From: Candidatus Flavonifractor merdavium
GTDB taxonomy: Bacteria; Bacillota; Clostridia; Oscillospirales; Oscillospiraceae
DNA: 64,000 bases
Assembly: GCA_019119335.1 (NCBI GenBank)
Contig: DWXF01000050.1
Span: forward strand, 1 to 64,000
Direction: 5' to 3'
In this document: in pieces, positions 1 to 11,728 of the stretch
Position numbering within the stretch: the stretch's first letter is position 1
How the letters are laid out: every line of letters begins with the position of its first letter
Notes under the pieces: model-generated
Databases searched by the model: none
The model's input: only the letters and a program-made list of their open reading frames with translations
What the model was told of the DNA's origin: nothing
Translations under genes and position numbers: made by a program

Positions 1-75
1 AACGGACATAAAAGCCCAAGGAGGGATTGGTCAGCCAGTTGCTCCCCTTATTGTAGCTTAGGCACGAGATGGAGA

Positions 76-102
76 GAAAGCCGGACTGGCTGCCCGGCTT
101 TC
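76..102. other. Short hairpin upstream of the first sigma factor gene
   Basis: A 9-bp inverted repeat (76-84 with 94-102, arms AAAGCCGG/CCGGCTTT plus one outer pair) lies 35 bp upstream of the sigma factor start. No T-run follows, so it is not a clear intrinsic terminator. It may be the end of an upstream gene outside the window or part of the leader. The rest of 1-136 shows nothing else I can assign. Confidence 0.3.
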
Positions 103-136
103 CTGTCCAAATTTATTGTAATAGGAGGGATGGCCT

Positions 137-622
137 ATGGATGTGGAGCTGACCCGGCGGTTTGAAGCAAGCTATGACGCCAATGGGGCCATGGTGTTCC
201 GGCTGGCCATGGTGTACCTGGGCCGGACGGCCGACGCGGAGGACGTGACCCAGGAGGTCTTTTGCCGCCTGCTGTGGCGGGCTCCCGCCTTTTCCGATGG
301 GGAGCACGAAAAGCGATGGCTGCTCCAGGTGACGGCCAATCTGTGCAAAGACCAGCTGAAGGGGTTTTGGCGGAAGCGGGCGGCGGCCCTGGAGCCGGAT
401 ATTCCAGCGGAGTATGAGGCTGACCGTGGGGTGCTGGAGGCCATCCTGACCCTGCCGGAGGCCTATCGGGCCCCCATCCACCTCCACTACTACGAGGGCT
501 ACTCGGTGGCGGAGGTGGCTCAATTGCTCCGCCTCTCCCCTTCGGCGGTGAAAATGCGTCTGAAGCGGGGCAGGGAGCGGCTGAAACTGGAGCTGGAACC
601 GGGAAAGGAGGGTTCGGTATGA
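137..622 (+). CDS. ECF-type RNA polymerase sigma factor
   Basis: A 161-residue sigma-70 family protein of the extracytoplasmic-function type, which would direct RNA polymerase to a small regulon. Region 2 is visible from about residue 10 to 75 with the core motif DAEDVTQEVF (33-42). Region 4 spans about 105-152 and has the helix-turn-helix stretch YSVAEVAQLLRLSPSAVKMRL. The start follows an AGGAGG box at 123-128. Its stop overlaps the start of the next gene as ATGA, so the two are translationally coupled. The partner is a membrane protein of the kind that usually acts as the anti-sigma factor. It is paralogous to the sigma factor at 11729. Target promoters are not known. Confidence 0.93.
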   Translation: MDVELTRRFEASYDANGAMVFRLAMVYLGRTADAEDVTQEVFCRLLWRAPAFSDGEHEKRWLLQVTANLCKDQLKGFWRKRAAALEPDIPAEYEADRGVLEAILTLPEAYRAPIHLHYYEGYSVAEVAQLLRLSPSAVKMRLKRGRERLKLELEPGKEGSV

Positions 623-2035
623 ATTGGGAGGAATACAGGGGTACGCTGGATCGCTTGACCCCTCCGCTGGAGCTGAAAGAACGCATCCAGGCCAGTCTGG
701 AAGCCCCCGCCGGGGTTTCCAGTCATCGGAGGCGGCGGGCGGGTCTGATCCTCCTGGCTGCGGCGGCCGTGCTGGCCTGCACCTTCCTGGCGGCCATGGC
801 CGCCAGCCCCCAGCTGCGGACGGCAGTGCTTACCCTCCTCCGGCTGGAGGAGACTGAGCAGGTGCCCGTCCCCACCGGGGATCAGCCGGAGGAGCCGGAG
901 CTGACCCAGGGTACCGTCGGCCAGCAGGTGGAGGTGCAGTATATCCGCCTGCCGGACGCCGGCTCCGGCTGCGACTACAACAACAATACCATCTTCCAGG
1001 TGGACCGGGCCGACGACGGCTCCATTCTGGACGTCCACTATTGGGCCATCGCCGGAAATGAGCTGGTCCCGCTGGAGACAAACACCACCCGCTTTTCCAC
1101 CGTCTGGGACGGCGTGACCTACACGGACACCGTCTACTGGTGTGAATACCAGGGCGTTATCTCCTGCTACAACAACGGTACCGCCGGCATGGCGCTGGAC
1201 TACAACTGCACGGTATCCGCCCTGGAGGGGCGCACCGACGTGGTGCTCCTCAACCTCAGCCAGGGCAAGCAGATGGATTACCGGAAGTACCCGGTGCTGC
1301 TGGATCTGGAGACCGGGGAGGTCACCGGCCTGCTGGACGATACCAGCTGGGAGATAGCCGCCCCCCCTCACCGGGGTCCTGTGGACAGACGATCTCTCCG
1401 CCGCCATTCTCTCCAGCGACCGGATGGGCTGGTTCTACTGCGACCGGCAGGCCCAGACCACCGCCAACCTCAACGCGCTCACCGGTCTGGAGGTCTTCAG
1501 CGCCTACTTCGCCAATGACAGCACCCTGATCCTGCTGACCCTCTCCGGCCCGGATGGGGCGTGCTATGACATCTGGACATGGCAGCCGGACAGCGGCCAG
1601 CTTATCCGCACCTTCTCTCAACTGCCGGTCTATCAGAAACATGAGGAACAGTCCTACGGCTTCCAGTTCTTCTTCGGCGGCGGGCGGGGAATCTATGTGG
1701 CGGAGGACGGCGGGGTGTCGGTACTGGACCTGGTCACCGGCGGGATCACCGCCGTGGAGGGCTTCTCGCTTTCCCAGACGGACGGCACGCTTCTCCCCAA
1801 CCCCTCCGGCTCCAAGGTCCTGTTTGCCGACCACAATGCCCAGACCGAGGGGCTGGGGATCTCCAGTCTGGGCGTCATGGACCTGGAGAAGGGCACCTTC
1901 ACCCTGCTGGACCGGGAACATTACGACGCCGTCTACGAGGGGGTGCTGGGCTGGTTCGACGAGGACCGCGTCGCCATCACCGCCCACGGAAAGGACAACT
2001 ACAACCAAACGTATCTCTATCTCTACCGGTTCTGA
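619..2035 (+). pseudogene. Membrane partner of the ECF sigma factor, split by a frameshift in a C7 tract
   Basis: The first 250 codons (from ATG 619) encode a short cytoplasmic N-terminus, one membrane helix (about residues 47-67, AGLILLAAAAVLACTFLAAM) and an extracytoplasmic beta-rich region. At 1361-1367 a run of seven Cs shifts the frame. Removing one C lets reading continue as ...EIAAPLTGVLWTDDLS... through to TGA at 2035, about 471 residues in total. As sequenced, frame 1 ends at 1518 with low-complexity out-of-frame residues. The downstream frame (open from before 1424 to 2035) has normal composition and no ribosome binding site. The position after a sigma factor, with an ATGA overlap, suggests an anti-sigma or sensor protein. 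The break may be real, phase-variable, or a sequencing error. Confidence 0.75.
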
Positions 2036-2042
2036 CCGTCCC

Positions 2043-2077
2043 GCGGCCCTCCCCCAGCCGGGAGGGCCGCACATTTT
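2043..2077 (+). terminator. Rho-independent terminator of the first sigma factor unit
   Basis: An 11-bp perfect GC stem (GCGGCCCTCCC at 2043-2053 with its complement at 2060-2070) is followed by ACATTTTTT. It closes the sigma/anti-sigma transcript. Confidence 0.9.
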
Positions 2078-2199
2078 TTACGCTATTTCGCATCAGAATA
2101 AAATTGTCGTTTCTCTCACAACAAGACAAAAGAGGTTTCCAGATTCCCCCTGTTATAAAACTAGACCGCATCGTTTATTTTTAAAATGTTCTGGTTATC

Positions 2200-2243
2200 T
2201 TTTTAACTATTTTGTGATAAAAATAACTAAAAATAGTTAAAAA
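2200..2243. promoter_or_regulatory. AT-rich inverted repeat with a Rex-like half-site pair upstream of the alcohol dehydrogenase
   Basis: A 14-bp perfect inverted repeat (2200-2213 with 2230-2243, arm TTTTTAACTATTTT) sits 20 bp upstream of the -35 box. Inside it, 2212-2229 reads TTGTGA-N6-TAACTA. This resembles the palindromic operator of the NADH sensor Rex (TTGTGA/TAACAA type) with one mismatch in the second half. Rex control of fermentative alcohol dehydrogenases is well known in Clostridia. The assignment here is inference from resemblance only. The remaining gap 2078-2199 is AT-rich and otherwise featureless. Confidence 0.45.
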
Positions 2244-2263
2244 AATAAATTTTTACAAACTTA

Positions 2264-2292
2264 TTGACTTCTTTTTCTCGGACAGCTATACT
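2264..2292 (+). promoter_or_regulatory. Sigma-A promoter of the iron alcohol dehydrogenase
   Basis: TTGACT (2264-2269), a 17-bp spacer and TATACT (2287-2292), followed by a ~50-nt leader with an AAGGAGG-type ribosome binding site just before ATG 2347. Confidence 0.88.
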
Positions 2293-2346
2293 AGCGCCAA
2301 CCCAAACGGGCACACCGCCCCAGCGAGAAAAAGGAGGAAACCGCTC

Positions 2347-3504
2347 ATGTCTACTTACTATTTTCTGCCCACCCGCAACGTCTTTGGCGAAGGAGCCGTC
2401 AACGAGGCCGGAGCCCTGCTGGGCAGTTTGAACGTCAGCCGCGCCATGATCGTCACCGACAAGTTCCTGGCTCAGTCCGGCATGGCCGCCTCCATCCAGG
2501 AAATCCTGTCCGGCTCGGGCATCCATTCGGTGGTCTTTGACGGGGCCGAGCCCAACCCCACCGACAAGAATGTGGAGGCCGGCGTGGCCTTCTTCCAGGC
2601 CAACCAGTGCGACTCCATCATCTCTCTGGGCGGCGGCTCCTCCCACGACTGCGCCAAGGGCATCGGGCTGGTGGCCAGCAACGGCGGCCGGATCCACGAC
2701 TATGAGGGCGTGGACAAGGCTACCAAGGACGTGGTGCCCCTCATGGCCATCAACACCACCGCCGGCACCGCCTCCGAGATCACCCGGTTCTGCATCATCA
2801 CCGACACCACCCGCAAGGTGAAGATGGCCATTGTGGACTGGCGGGTCACTCCCAAGATCGCCGTCAACGACCCGGTGCTGATGAAGGGCATGCCCGCCTC
2901 CCTCACCGCCGCCACCGGCATGGACGCCATGACCCACGCCATTGAAGCCTACGTGTCCACCGCCGCCAACGTGCTCACCGACTCCGCCGCCCTGATGGCA
3001 GTCAAGATGATCTACCAGTACCTGCCCAAGGCGGTGGCCAACGGCGATTACATGTGGGCTCGGGACAAGATGGCCTATGCCCAGTATCTGGCGGGCATCG
3101 CCTTCAACAACGCCTCCCTGGGCTACGTCCACGCCATGGCCCACCAGCTGGGCGGCTACTACAACCTGCCCCACGGCATCTGCAACGCGATCCTGCTGCC
3201 ATACGTGGAGGAGTTCAACCTCATCGGCAATCTGAACCGGTTCCGGGATCTGGCGGAGGCCATGGGCGAGAAAGTGGAAGGTCTGTCCACCGGGGACGCC
3301 GCCGCCAAGGCCATCCAGGCCATCCGCACCATCAGCAAACAGGTGGGCATCCCCGCCAACCTGAAGGTGCTGGGGGTCAAGCCGGAAGACTTCGAGGTAA
3401 TGGCCGAGAACGCCATGAAGGACGTGTGCTGCCTTACCAATCCCCGAAAGGCCACCAAGGAGCAGGTCATCGAGATCTACCGCCGGGCCTACGAGGGCGA
3501 ATAA
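2347..3504 (+). CDS. Iron-containing (group III) alcohol dehydrogenase, DhaT-like
   Basis: A 385-residue cytoplasmic NAD(P)H-dependent oxidoreductase of the iron-activated alcohol dehydrogenase family. The closest remembered relative is 1,3-propanediol dehydrogenase DhaT, with shared blocks throughout. Visible motifs are the nucleotide-binding GGGSSHDCAKG (about 97-107), NTTAGTASEITR (about 138-149) and the metal-binding region with HAMAHQLGGYYNLPHGICNA (about 262-282). The His residues in that region and in THAIEAY coordinate Fe2+. Length and ends are typical. It is a single-gene unit with its own strong promoter and a possible Rex-type operator, which fits a role in reoxidising NADH by reducing an aldehyde. 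The substrate cannot be decided from sequence: 1,3-propanediol, butanol, ethanol or lactaldehyde are all possible. Confidence 0.93.
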   Translation: MSTYYFLPTRNVFGEGAVNEAGALLGSLNVSRAMIVTDKFLAQSGMAASIQEILSGSGIHSVVFDGAEPNPTDKNVEAGVAFFQANQCDSIISLGGGSSHDCAKGIGLVASNGGRIHDYEGVDKATKDVVPLMAINTTAGTASEITRFCIITDTTRKVKMAIVDWRVTPKIAVNDPVLMKGMPASLTAATGMDAMTHAIEAYVSTAANVLTDSAALMAVKMIYQYLPKAVANGDYMWARDKMAYAQYLAGIAFNNASLGYVHAMAHQLGGYYNLPHGICNAILLPYVEEFNLIGNLNRFRDLAEAMGEKVEGLSTGDAAAKAIQAIRTISKQVGIPANLKVLGVKPEDFEVMAENAMKDVCCLTNPRKATKEQVIEIYRRAYEGE

Positions 3505-3517
3505 AGCAAAAACCACC

Positions 3518-3550
3518 GGGCGTACCGTACGGTACGCCCAGAATTATTGT
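3518..3550 (+). terminator. Probable terminator of the alcohol dehydrogenase
   Basis: A 9-bp GC-rich stem (GGGCGTACC at 3518-3526, complement at 3531-3539) lies 13 bp after the stop. The T-rich tract follows only after a short interruption (AGAATTATTGTTTTT), so termination strength is uncertain. Confidence 0.6.
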
Positions 3551-3567
3551 TTTTCAATAAATTTATA

Positions 3568-3596
3568 TTGACTTACGAATCTATCTGTGGTAGGAT
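3568..3596 (+). promoter_or_regulatory. Sigma-A promoter of the small membrane protein gene
   Basis: TTGACT (3568-3573), a 17-bp spacer and TAGGAT (3591-3596). The predicted transcript start (about 3603) falls just before the ribosome binding site, which rules out the in-frame upstream start at 3587. Confidence 0.75.
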
Positions 3597-3619
3597 GGCC
3601 CCGAAAGGAGGGGTTCCAA

Positions 3620-4153
3620 ATGACATCCTCACCCGCCTCCCGGTTTGGAGGCTTTGCCGCAGGGCACTTTGTGGTCACCGCACTCTGCGCCCCCCTGCTG
3701 TTCTGCCTGCCCTACTTTTTTGATACTGCCGTCACCCCGCTGGGCTGGCTCTGGTTGATGGCCCTCTATATCCCGGCGGGGTGGAGCGTGTCTGCCCTCC
3801 GGAACTGGGAACGTCCCTCGCCCAAAGAGGGAGTGAAGGCCATACTCTATCCCGCCCTGCTGGCCTGGGGCTGGGCCCTGGTGGGATGGCTGCTGTTTTT
3901 GGCCTCTCTGGCCTGGCCGGCCGTGGGGACTGCGGGGAGCTTCATGCTCCTGTCCACCTACTTCCTGGCCGCCCCCTCGTTTGCCCTGATGCTGGCCGCA
4001 CTTCAGGGCGAGCCCACCTTTGCCGCCCTGGCCCTCTCCCCCGGCTGGTACGGCTGTATGCTCCTGGCGGGGCTTTTGCCGCCGCTGCTGTTCTTTTTGG
4101 GCTCCCTGCTGCCCAAAAGGCGGTTGACAAAGGCGGAAAATGTGATAGAATAG
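3620..4153 (+). CDS. Hydrophobic integral membrane protein of unknown function
   Basis: A 177-residue protein starting at ATG 3620, eight bases after an AAGGAGG box. It is made of about five hydrophobic helices: roughly residues 9-35, 38-52, 77-98, 103-122 and 138-160. These are separated by short loops, including a polar stretch RNWERPSPKEG near residue 60. It has no recognisable catalytic or transport motif and I do not recognise the family. Its own promoter precedes it. The promoter of the alaS T-box leader is embedded in its last codons, so its stop codon overlaps the -10 box of the next unit. No terminator separates the two, so read-through into the T-box is likely. Confidence 0.7.
   Translation: MTSSPASRFGGFAAGHFVVTALCAPLLFCLPYFFDTAVTPLGWLWLMALYIPAGWSVSALRNWERPSPKEGVKAILYPALLAWGWALVGWLLFLASLAWPAVGTAGSFMLLSTYFLAAPSFALMLAALQGEPTFAALALSPGWYGCMLLAGLLPPLLFFLGSLLPKRRLTKAENVIE
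4124..4151 (+). promoter_or_regulatory. Sigma-A promoter of the alaS T-box transcript
   Basis: TTGACA (4124-4129), a 16-bp spacer and TAGAAT (4146-4151). It is embedded in the last codons and stop of the upstream membrane protein gene. Confidence 0.85.
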
Positions 4154-4157
4154 TACA

Positions 4158-4389
4158 GCTAAAGGCTATGACGAAGCCAAGCGGACCACGCCGCGTCCAG
4201 CGAGAGGGGATGGTGCAAGCCCTCCGCGATACGGGCCCGCAAGCCACTTCACCAGCCGCCCGGGAGGACCGGGACGAATCATCCCCGTTACCGGATGCAA
4301 TGAGATGCGCCCTTTCCGGCGCAGATCAGGGTGGTACCGCGGAGTTAACATTGCTCCGCCCCTGACATGGGGGCGGGGCTTATTTTTTT
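4158..4389 (+). promoter_or_regulatory. T-box riboswitch controlling alaS
   Basis: A ~230-nt leader carries the T-box sequence AGGGTGGTACCGCG (4328-4341), whose GGUACC-type bulge pairs with the NCCA end of uncharged tRNA. Immediately after comes a terminator stem (4353-4362 with 4370-4379) and a T7 run. Uncharged tRNA(Ala) would stabilise the antiterminator and switch alaS on. The tRNA identity is inferred from the downstream gene; I did not fix the specifier codon in stem I. Confidence 0.93.
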
Positions 4390-4408
4390 GTGAAAGAGGA
4401 GAATGTTT

Positions 4409-7078
<2,670 letters not shown>

Positions 7079-7079
7079 G

Positions 7080-7226
7080 CCGCCCCGGCGGCGGACGGCG
7101 CGGGCGATGCCCTTCCAAGCGTTTTGGCCCGGTGATACCGGGCCAAAACCTTGATGCCGGGCGGATTCATTCCGCCCGAGCAGATGAAATTATTGGGGCC
7201 CCCGCACGACATAGTCGTGTGGGGAC
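7080..7226 (+). mobile_element. 147-bp multi-hairpin element, copy A (candidate non-autonomous insertion)
   Basis: The non-coding sequence between the two alaS 3' ends contains three hairpins in a row: 7121-7133/7137-7149, 7158-7165/7171-7178, and 7200-7219 folded on 7214-7224. Single-strand words such as CTTGATGC, GAGCAGA and ATTGGGG join them. The same arrangement occurs at 9738-9836 behind gdhA. There is no open reading frame of note, no obvious terminal inverted repeats, and no similarity to a transposase gene. Mobility is inferred from the two copies and the flanking duplications. Confidence 0.65.
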
Positions 7227-7344
7227 CGGCGGCAAGCCGGACTACGCCATGGGCGGCGGCTCCGACCTGCTCAAGCTGGACGAAGCCCTGGCCCAGGTGG
7301 ACAACTTCGTGGCCGAAAAACTGGGCGTATAAGACAACAAATAA

Positions 7345-7380
7345 GTGCCCGCGGAACTAAGTTCCGCGGGCACTCGTTTT
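7345..7380. terminator. Bidirectional terminator between alaS and the cytidylate kinase-like gene
   Basis: A 13-bp perfect stem (7345-7357 with 7361-7373, arm GTGCCCGCGGAAC) is followed on the plus strand by TCGTTTTTTT. It serves alaS and lies against the end of the convergent gene. Confidence 0.93.
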
Positions 7381-7384
7381 TTTC

Positions 7385-7981
7385 TTATTCCTCGTCCAGC
7401 ATGGCCTGGGCCGCCGCCCGGATCACCTTGACCGCCGTGTTGATGCCGATGCGGCTGTTGACGCACAGGTCGTACTCCCGGCTCTGGCCCCACCGCCCGG
7501 TGGCAAAGTAGTTATAATAGGACGCACGGGCCTTGTCCTGCCGGATCACGTAGCTCTCCAGATTGGGCTCGGTCACGCCGTACTCCTCCCTGGCCCGCCT
7601 GATGCGCTGATCAATGGGGGCGTTGACAAAGACCTTCAGCACATGGGGCTCCTCCCGGAGGATATAGTCGGCGCAGCGGCCCACAATCACGCAGGACTCC
7701 CGGGCCGCCGCCTCCTTGATCACCTTGGCCTGGGCGATAAACACCTGGTCGGGGACAGAGGGGGTGGCTACCGTGGTGTACAGATCATACAAAAAGCTGT
7801 TGGTGGGCCGCTGATGCTCCGTATCCCGGATAAAATTCTCCGAGAAGCCGGTCTTTTTCGCTACCTCGGTGATGAGCTGCTTGTCGTAGAAGGTAATGCC
7901 CATCTCCTCCGACAGCTGCTTGGCGATCAAACGCCCGCCGGAACCATATTCCCGGCCGATGGTAATAACAATGTGCTTCAT
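7385..7981 (-). CDS. Cytidylate kinase-like family protein
   Basis: A 198-residue P-loop nucleotide kinase-like protein. The N-terminus MKHIVITIGREYGSGG carries the modified P-loop (GREYGSGG) typical of the family annotated as cytidylate kinase-like. Further conserved blocks are FYDKQLI, CVIVGRCADYIL and VFVNAP. The start is set by AGGAGGT at 7987-7993, five bases upstream; an in-frame extension to 8065 has no ribosome binding site. The true substrate is unknown. The family is related to CMP kinase but is distinct from Cmk, and members are common as orphan genes in Clostridia. It is a single-gene unit convergent with alaS. Confidence 0.85.
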   Translation of the reverse strand: MKHIVITIGREYGSGGRLIAKQLSEEMGITFYDKQLITEVAKKTGFSENFIRDTEHQRPTNSFLYDLYTTVATPSVPDQVFIAQAKVIKEAAARESCVIVGRCADYILREEPHVLKVFVNAPIDQRIRRAREEYGVTEPNLESYVIRQDKARASYYNYFATGRWGQSREYDLCVNSRIGINTAVKVIRAAAQAMLDEE

Positions 7982-8143
7982 ACGGACACCTCCTGTTCTG
8001 CCTTTAGTATAGTGCATTTTCCCCCTTCCGTCAAAGGGGATTTTCTTTTCCCCCTCCATTTGCAACTCTTCTGTAAAATTGGTGCACTTCCTTCCAAACC
8101 GCTCGGTCTTTTTTCGTCAAATCTGCAATTTTATATTTTGCTC

Positions 8144-8172
8144 TTGCATTTTCAGGTTGGCTGCATTATAAT
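8144..8172 (+). promoter_or_regulatory. Sigma-A promoter of gdhA
   Basis: TTGCAT (8144-8149), a 17-bp spacer and a perfect TATAAT (8167-8172). The leader of about 85 nt includes short GC-rich hairpins around 8205-8240. The gap upstream (7982-8143) is T/C-rich and shows nothing else beyond the ribosome binding site of the opposite gene. Confidence 0.88.
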
Positions 8173-8237
8173 AACTTCATCTTGAAAAAGTGAGCGCGTT
8201 CTCCCGGTTTATGCCGGAAAATTCGGCAGGTCTGTAA

Positions 8238-9620
<1,383 letters not shown>

Positions 9621-9652
9621 GCAAACGTCAAAGCAACTGACCAGCCTATCGA

Positions 9653-9690
9653 GGAGGGACGCGGCATGTGCCGCGTCCCTCCTTTGCGTC
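9653..9690 (+). terminator. gdhA terminator, first copy
   Basis: A 13-bp perfect stem (9653-9665 with 9670-9682, loop ATGT) is followed by TTTGCGTC. The T-run is short. Confidence 0.8.
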
Positions 9691-9838
9691 GGCCACCGGG
9701 GCCCCATCGCAGATGGGGCGGCGTGTAAGCGCCGTACAAGTGTTTTGCCCACAGGCAAAACCTTGATGCCGGGCGGATTCACTCCGCCCGAGCAGAGCAA
9801 ATCATTGGGGTCCCCGACATGCCCTGCATGTTGGGGCA
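9691..9838 (+). mobile_element. 148-bp multi-hairpin element, copy B (candidate non-autonomous insertion)
   Basis: Hairpins run along its length: GCCCCATC/GATGGGGC, CGGCG/CGCCG, 9742-9749/9754-9761, 9770-9777/9783-9790, and 9812-9822 folded on 9826-9836. The last three match copy A in order and spacing. The final hairpin has the same architecture (4-bp outer stem, one-base interruption, 6-bp inner stem, 3-base loop) but a completely different 6-bp inner stem that still pairs, i.e. compensatory change. No protein is encoded. Mobility is inferred. Confidence 0.65.
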
Positions 9839-9908
9839 GGCCGACGCCATGATCTGGCAGGGCGTTTCTTACTAAGCAGACGTCAAAGCAACTGACCTGC
9901 CTATCGAG

Positions 9909-9941
9909 GAGGGACGCGGCATGTGCCGCGTCCCTCTTTTG
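9909..9941 (+). terminator. gdhA terminator, duplicated copy
   Basis: A 12-bp stem (9909-9920 with 9925-9936) is followed by TTTTGCGTC. The C-to-T change at 9937 relative to the first copy lengthens the T-run by one base. Confidence 0.75.
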
Positions 9942-9983
9942 CGTCTGTCTCCGGGATACGGAGTTCCTCCGTCACCTTTCCGC

Positions 9984-10012
9984 TTGTGCTTTTCCCCACT
10001 TTCCTGTATTAT
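9984..10012 (+). promoter_or_regulatory. Probable sigma-A promoter of the FAD oxidoreductase gene
   Basis: TTGTGC (9984-9989), a 17-bp spacer and TATTAT (10007-10012). An overlapping TATAAT at 10010-10015 would give a 20-bp spacer. Confidence 0.6.
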
Positions 10013-10048
10013 AATGTCTGTTAAACAAGCCATTTTTGAGGTGACAGT

Positions 10049-11632
10049 ATGCTTCGAATTCAAAATATTGCCCTTCCCCTGGACGGAGGCATTCCCCAGC
10101 TGAAAAAGAAGGCCGCCCGGATTCTGGGTCTCAGGCCGGAGGCCGTCATCGGCCTCACCCTGGCCCGGCAGTCCATTGACGCCCGCAAAAAAAGCGATGT
10201 CCACTACGTCTGCACCGTTGACGTGTCTGTAACCGATGAGGAGAAGGTCATGGCCCGATGCCGGGACCGGCGGGTCAGCCTGCATCAGGATACCCCTTAC
10301 GTCTTTCCCCCGGTGCGGCGGAGCTCCCCCCTGCCCCCGGTGGTGGTGGGAATGGGCCCGGCGGGGCTCTTTGCCGCCCTCTTCCTGGCCCGGAACGGGT
10401 TGGCCCCCATCGTGCTGGAGCGGGGCCGTCCGGTGGAGGAGCGCACCGCCGACGTGGAGCGCTTCTGGTCCACCGGCCTGCTGGACCCCGCCTCCAACGT
10501 ACAGTTCGGTGAGGGCGGCGCAGGCACCTTCTCCGATGGCAAGTTGAACACCGGCACCCACGACCCCCGGATCGCCACTGTGTTCCGGGAGCTGGCGGCG
10601 GCGGGGGCCCCGGCGGACATCCTGTACCAGCACAAGCCCCACGTCGGCACTGACGTGCTGCGGGATGTGGTGAAAAACATCCGGCTGGAGCTGCTCCGAC
10701 TGGGGTGTGATGTGCGCTTTTGCCACAAGCTGGCGGGGCTCACCCTCCGGGATGGGGCGGTGGCCGGATTGACGGTAGAGGGCCCCCAGGGGGCCTACGA
10801 GCTGCCCTGCGACGCCCTGGTGCTCTCCCCCGGCCACTCCGCCCGGGACACCTTCCGGATGCTCCACGAGGCGGGCGTGCCCATGGAGCAGAAGGCTTTT
10901 GCCATCGGGGTCCGCATTGAGCATCCTCAGAGCGCGGTCTCCCTGGCCCAGTTCGGCCCGGCCTGGGAGAAGCTGCCCGCCGCCGACTACAAGCTGTCCT
11001 GCCATCTCCCCAACGGCCGCAGCGCCTTTACCTTCTGCGTCTGCCCCGGCGGCGAGGTGGTGGCCGCCGCCTCAGAGGAGGGGCGGCTGGTGACCAACGG
11101 CATGAGCCGCCGGGCCAGAGACGGCAAGAACATCAACGGCGGGTTTCTGGTGGGGGTGAACCCCGCCGACTTTGGCTCAGACCATCCCCTGGCCGGGGTG
11201 GAATACCAGCGGCGGTGGGAGGAGGCCGCTTTCCGGCTGGGAGGCGGCGGCTACCTGGCCCCCGCCCAGACCGTGGGCGATTTTCTTTCCGGACGCCCCT
11301 CCGTCCGGCTGGGCGCAGTGGAGCCCACCTACCGCCCCGGTGTGACCCCCACCGAGCTGGACCGCTGCCTGCCCGGCTACGTCACCGACACCCTCCGGGG
11401 CGCGCTGCCGGTGTTTGACCAAAAGCTCCGGGGCTTTGCCGCTCCCGACAGCCTGCTCACCGGGGTGGAGACCCGCTCCTCCTCCCCCATCCGGATCCTG
11501 CGGGGAGCGGATTTCCAGTCTGCCGTCCGGGGGCTCTACCCCTGCGGCGAGGGAGCGGGATATGCCGGAGGAATTACCTCCGCCGCCGTGGACGGCATCC
11601 GGGTGGCGGAGGCGGTGGCCGGCCAGCCGTAA
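10049..11632 (+). CDS. FAD-dependent NAD(P)-linked oxidoreductase (COG2509-type)
   Basis: A 527-residue flavoprotein. An N-terminal ~85-residue domain (MLRIQNIALPLDGG...) precedes the FAD-binding Rossmann motif VVVGMGPAGLFAALFLARNG (about 94-113). Next come the ERG-type motif VLERGRPVEERTADVERFW and the segment NVQFGEGGAGTFSDGKLNTG, diagnostic of the uncharacterised FAD-dependent dehydrogenase family common in Firmicutes. The C-terminus carries the second FAD contact, YPCGEGAGYAGGITSAAVDG. The physiological reaction is unknown. It starts at ATG 10049 after GAGGTGA and is monocistronic between its own promoter and terminator. Confidence 0.9.
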   Translation: MLRIQNIALPLDGGIPQLKKKAARILGLRPEAVIGLTLARQSIDARKKSDVHYVCTVDVSVTDEEKVMARCRDRRVSLHQDTPYVFPPVRRSSPLPPVVVGMGPAGLFAALFLARNGLAPIVLERGRPVEERTADVERFWSTGLLDPASNVQFGEGGAGTFSDGKLNTGTHDPRIATVFRELAAAGAPADILYQHKPHVGTDVLRDVVKNIRLELLRLGCDVRFCHKLAGLTLRDGAVAGLTVEGPQGAYELPCDALVLSPGHSARDTFRMLHEAGVPMEQKAFAIGVRIEHPQSAVSLAQFGPAWEKLPAADYKLSCHLPNGRSAFTFCVCPGGEVVAAASEEGRLVTNGMSRRARDGKNINGGFLVGVNPADFGSDHPLAGVEYQRRWEEAAFRLGGGGYLAPAQTVGDFLSGRPSVRLGAVEPTYRPGVTPTELDRCLPGYVTDTLRGALPVFDQKLRGFAAPDSLLTGVETRSSSPIRILRGADFQSAVRGLYPCGEGAGYAGGITSAAVDGIRVAEAVAGQP

Positions 11633-11637
11633 TCCAA

Positions 11638-11669
11638 TTGCCGCCGCAGCATGCGGCGGCAATTTTTTT
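11638..11669 (+). terminator. Terminator of the FAD oxidoreductase gene
   Basis: A 10-bp stem (TTGCCGCCGC at 11638-11647 with 11653-11662) is followed by seven Ts. Confidence 0.93.
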
Positions 11670-11728
11670 AATTTGATGCAATCATCCGCCTGCCTCAGGT
11701 GTGTTATGGGCGGAAAGGAGAGAGCGCC

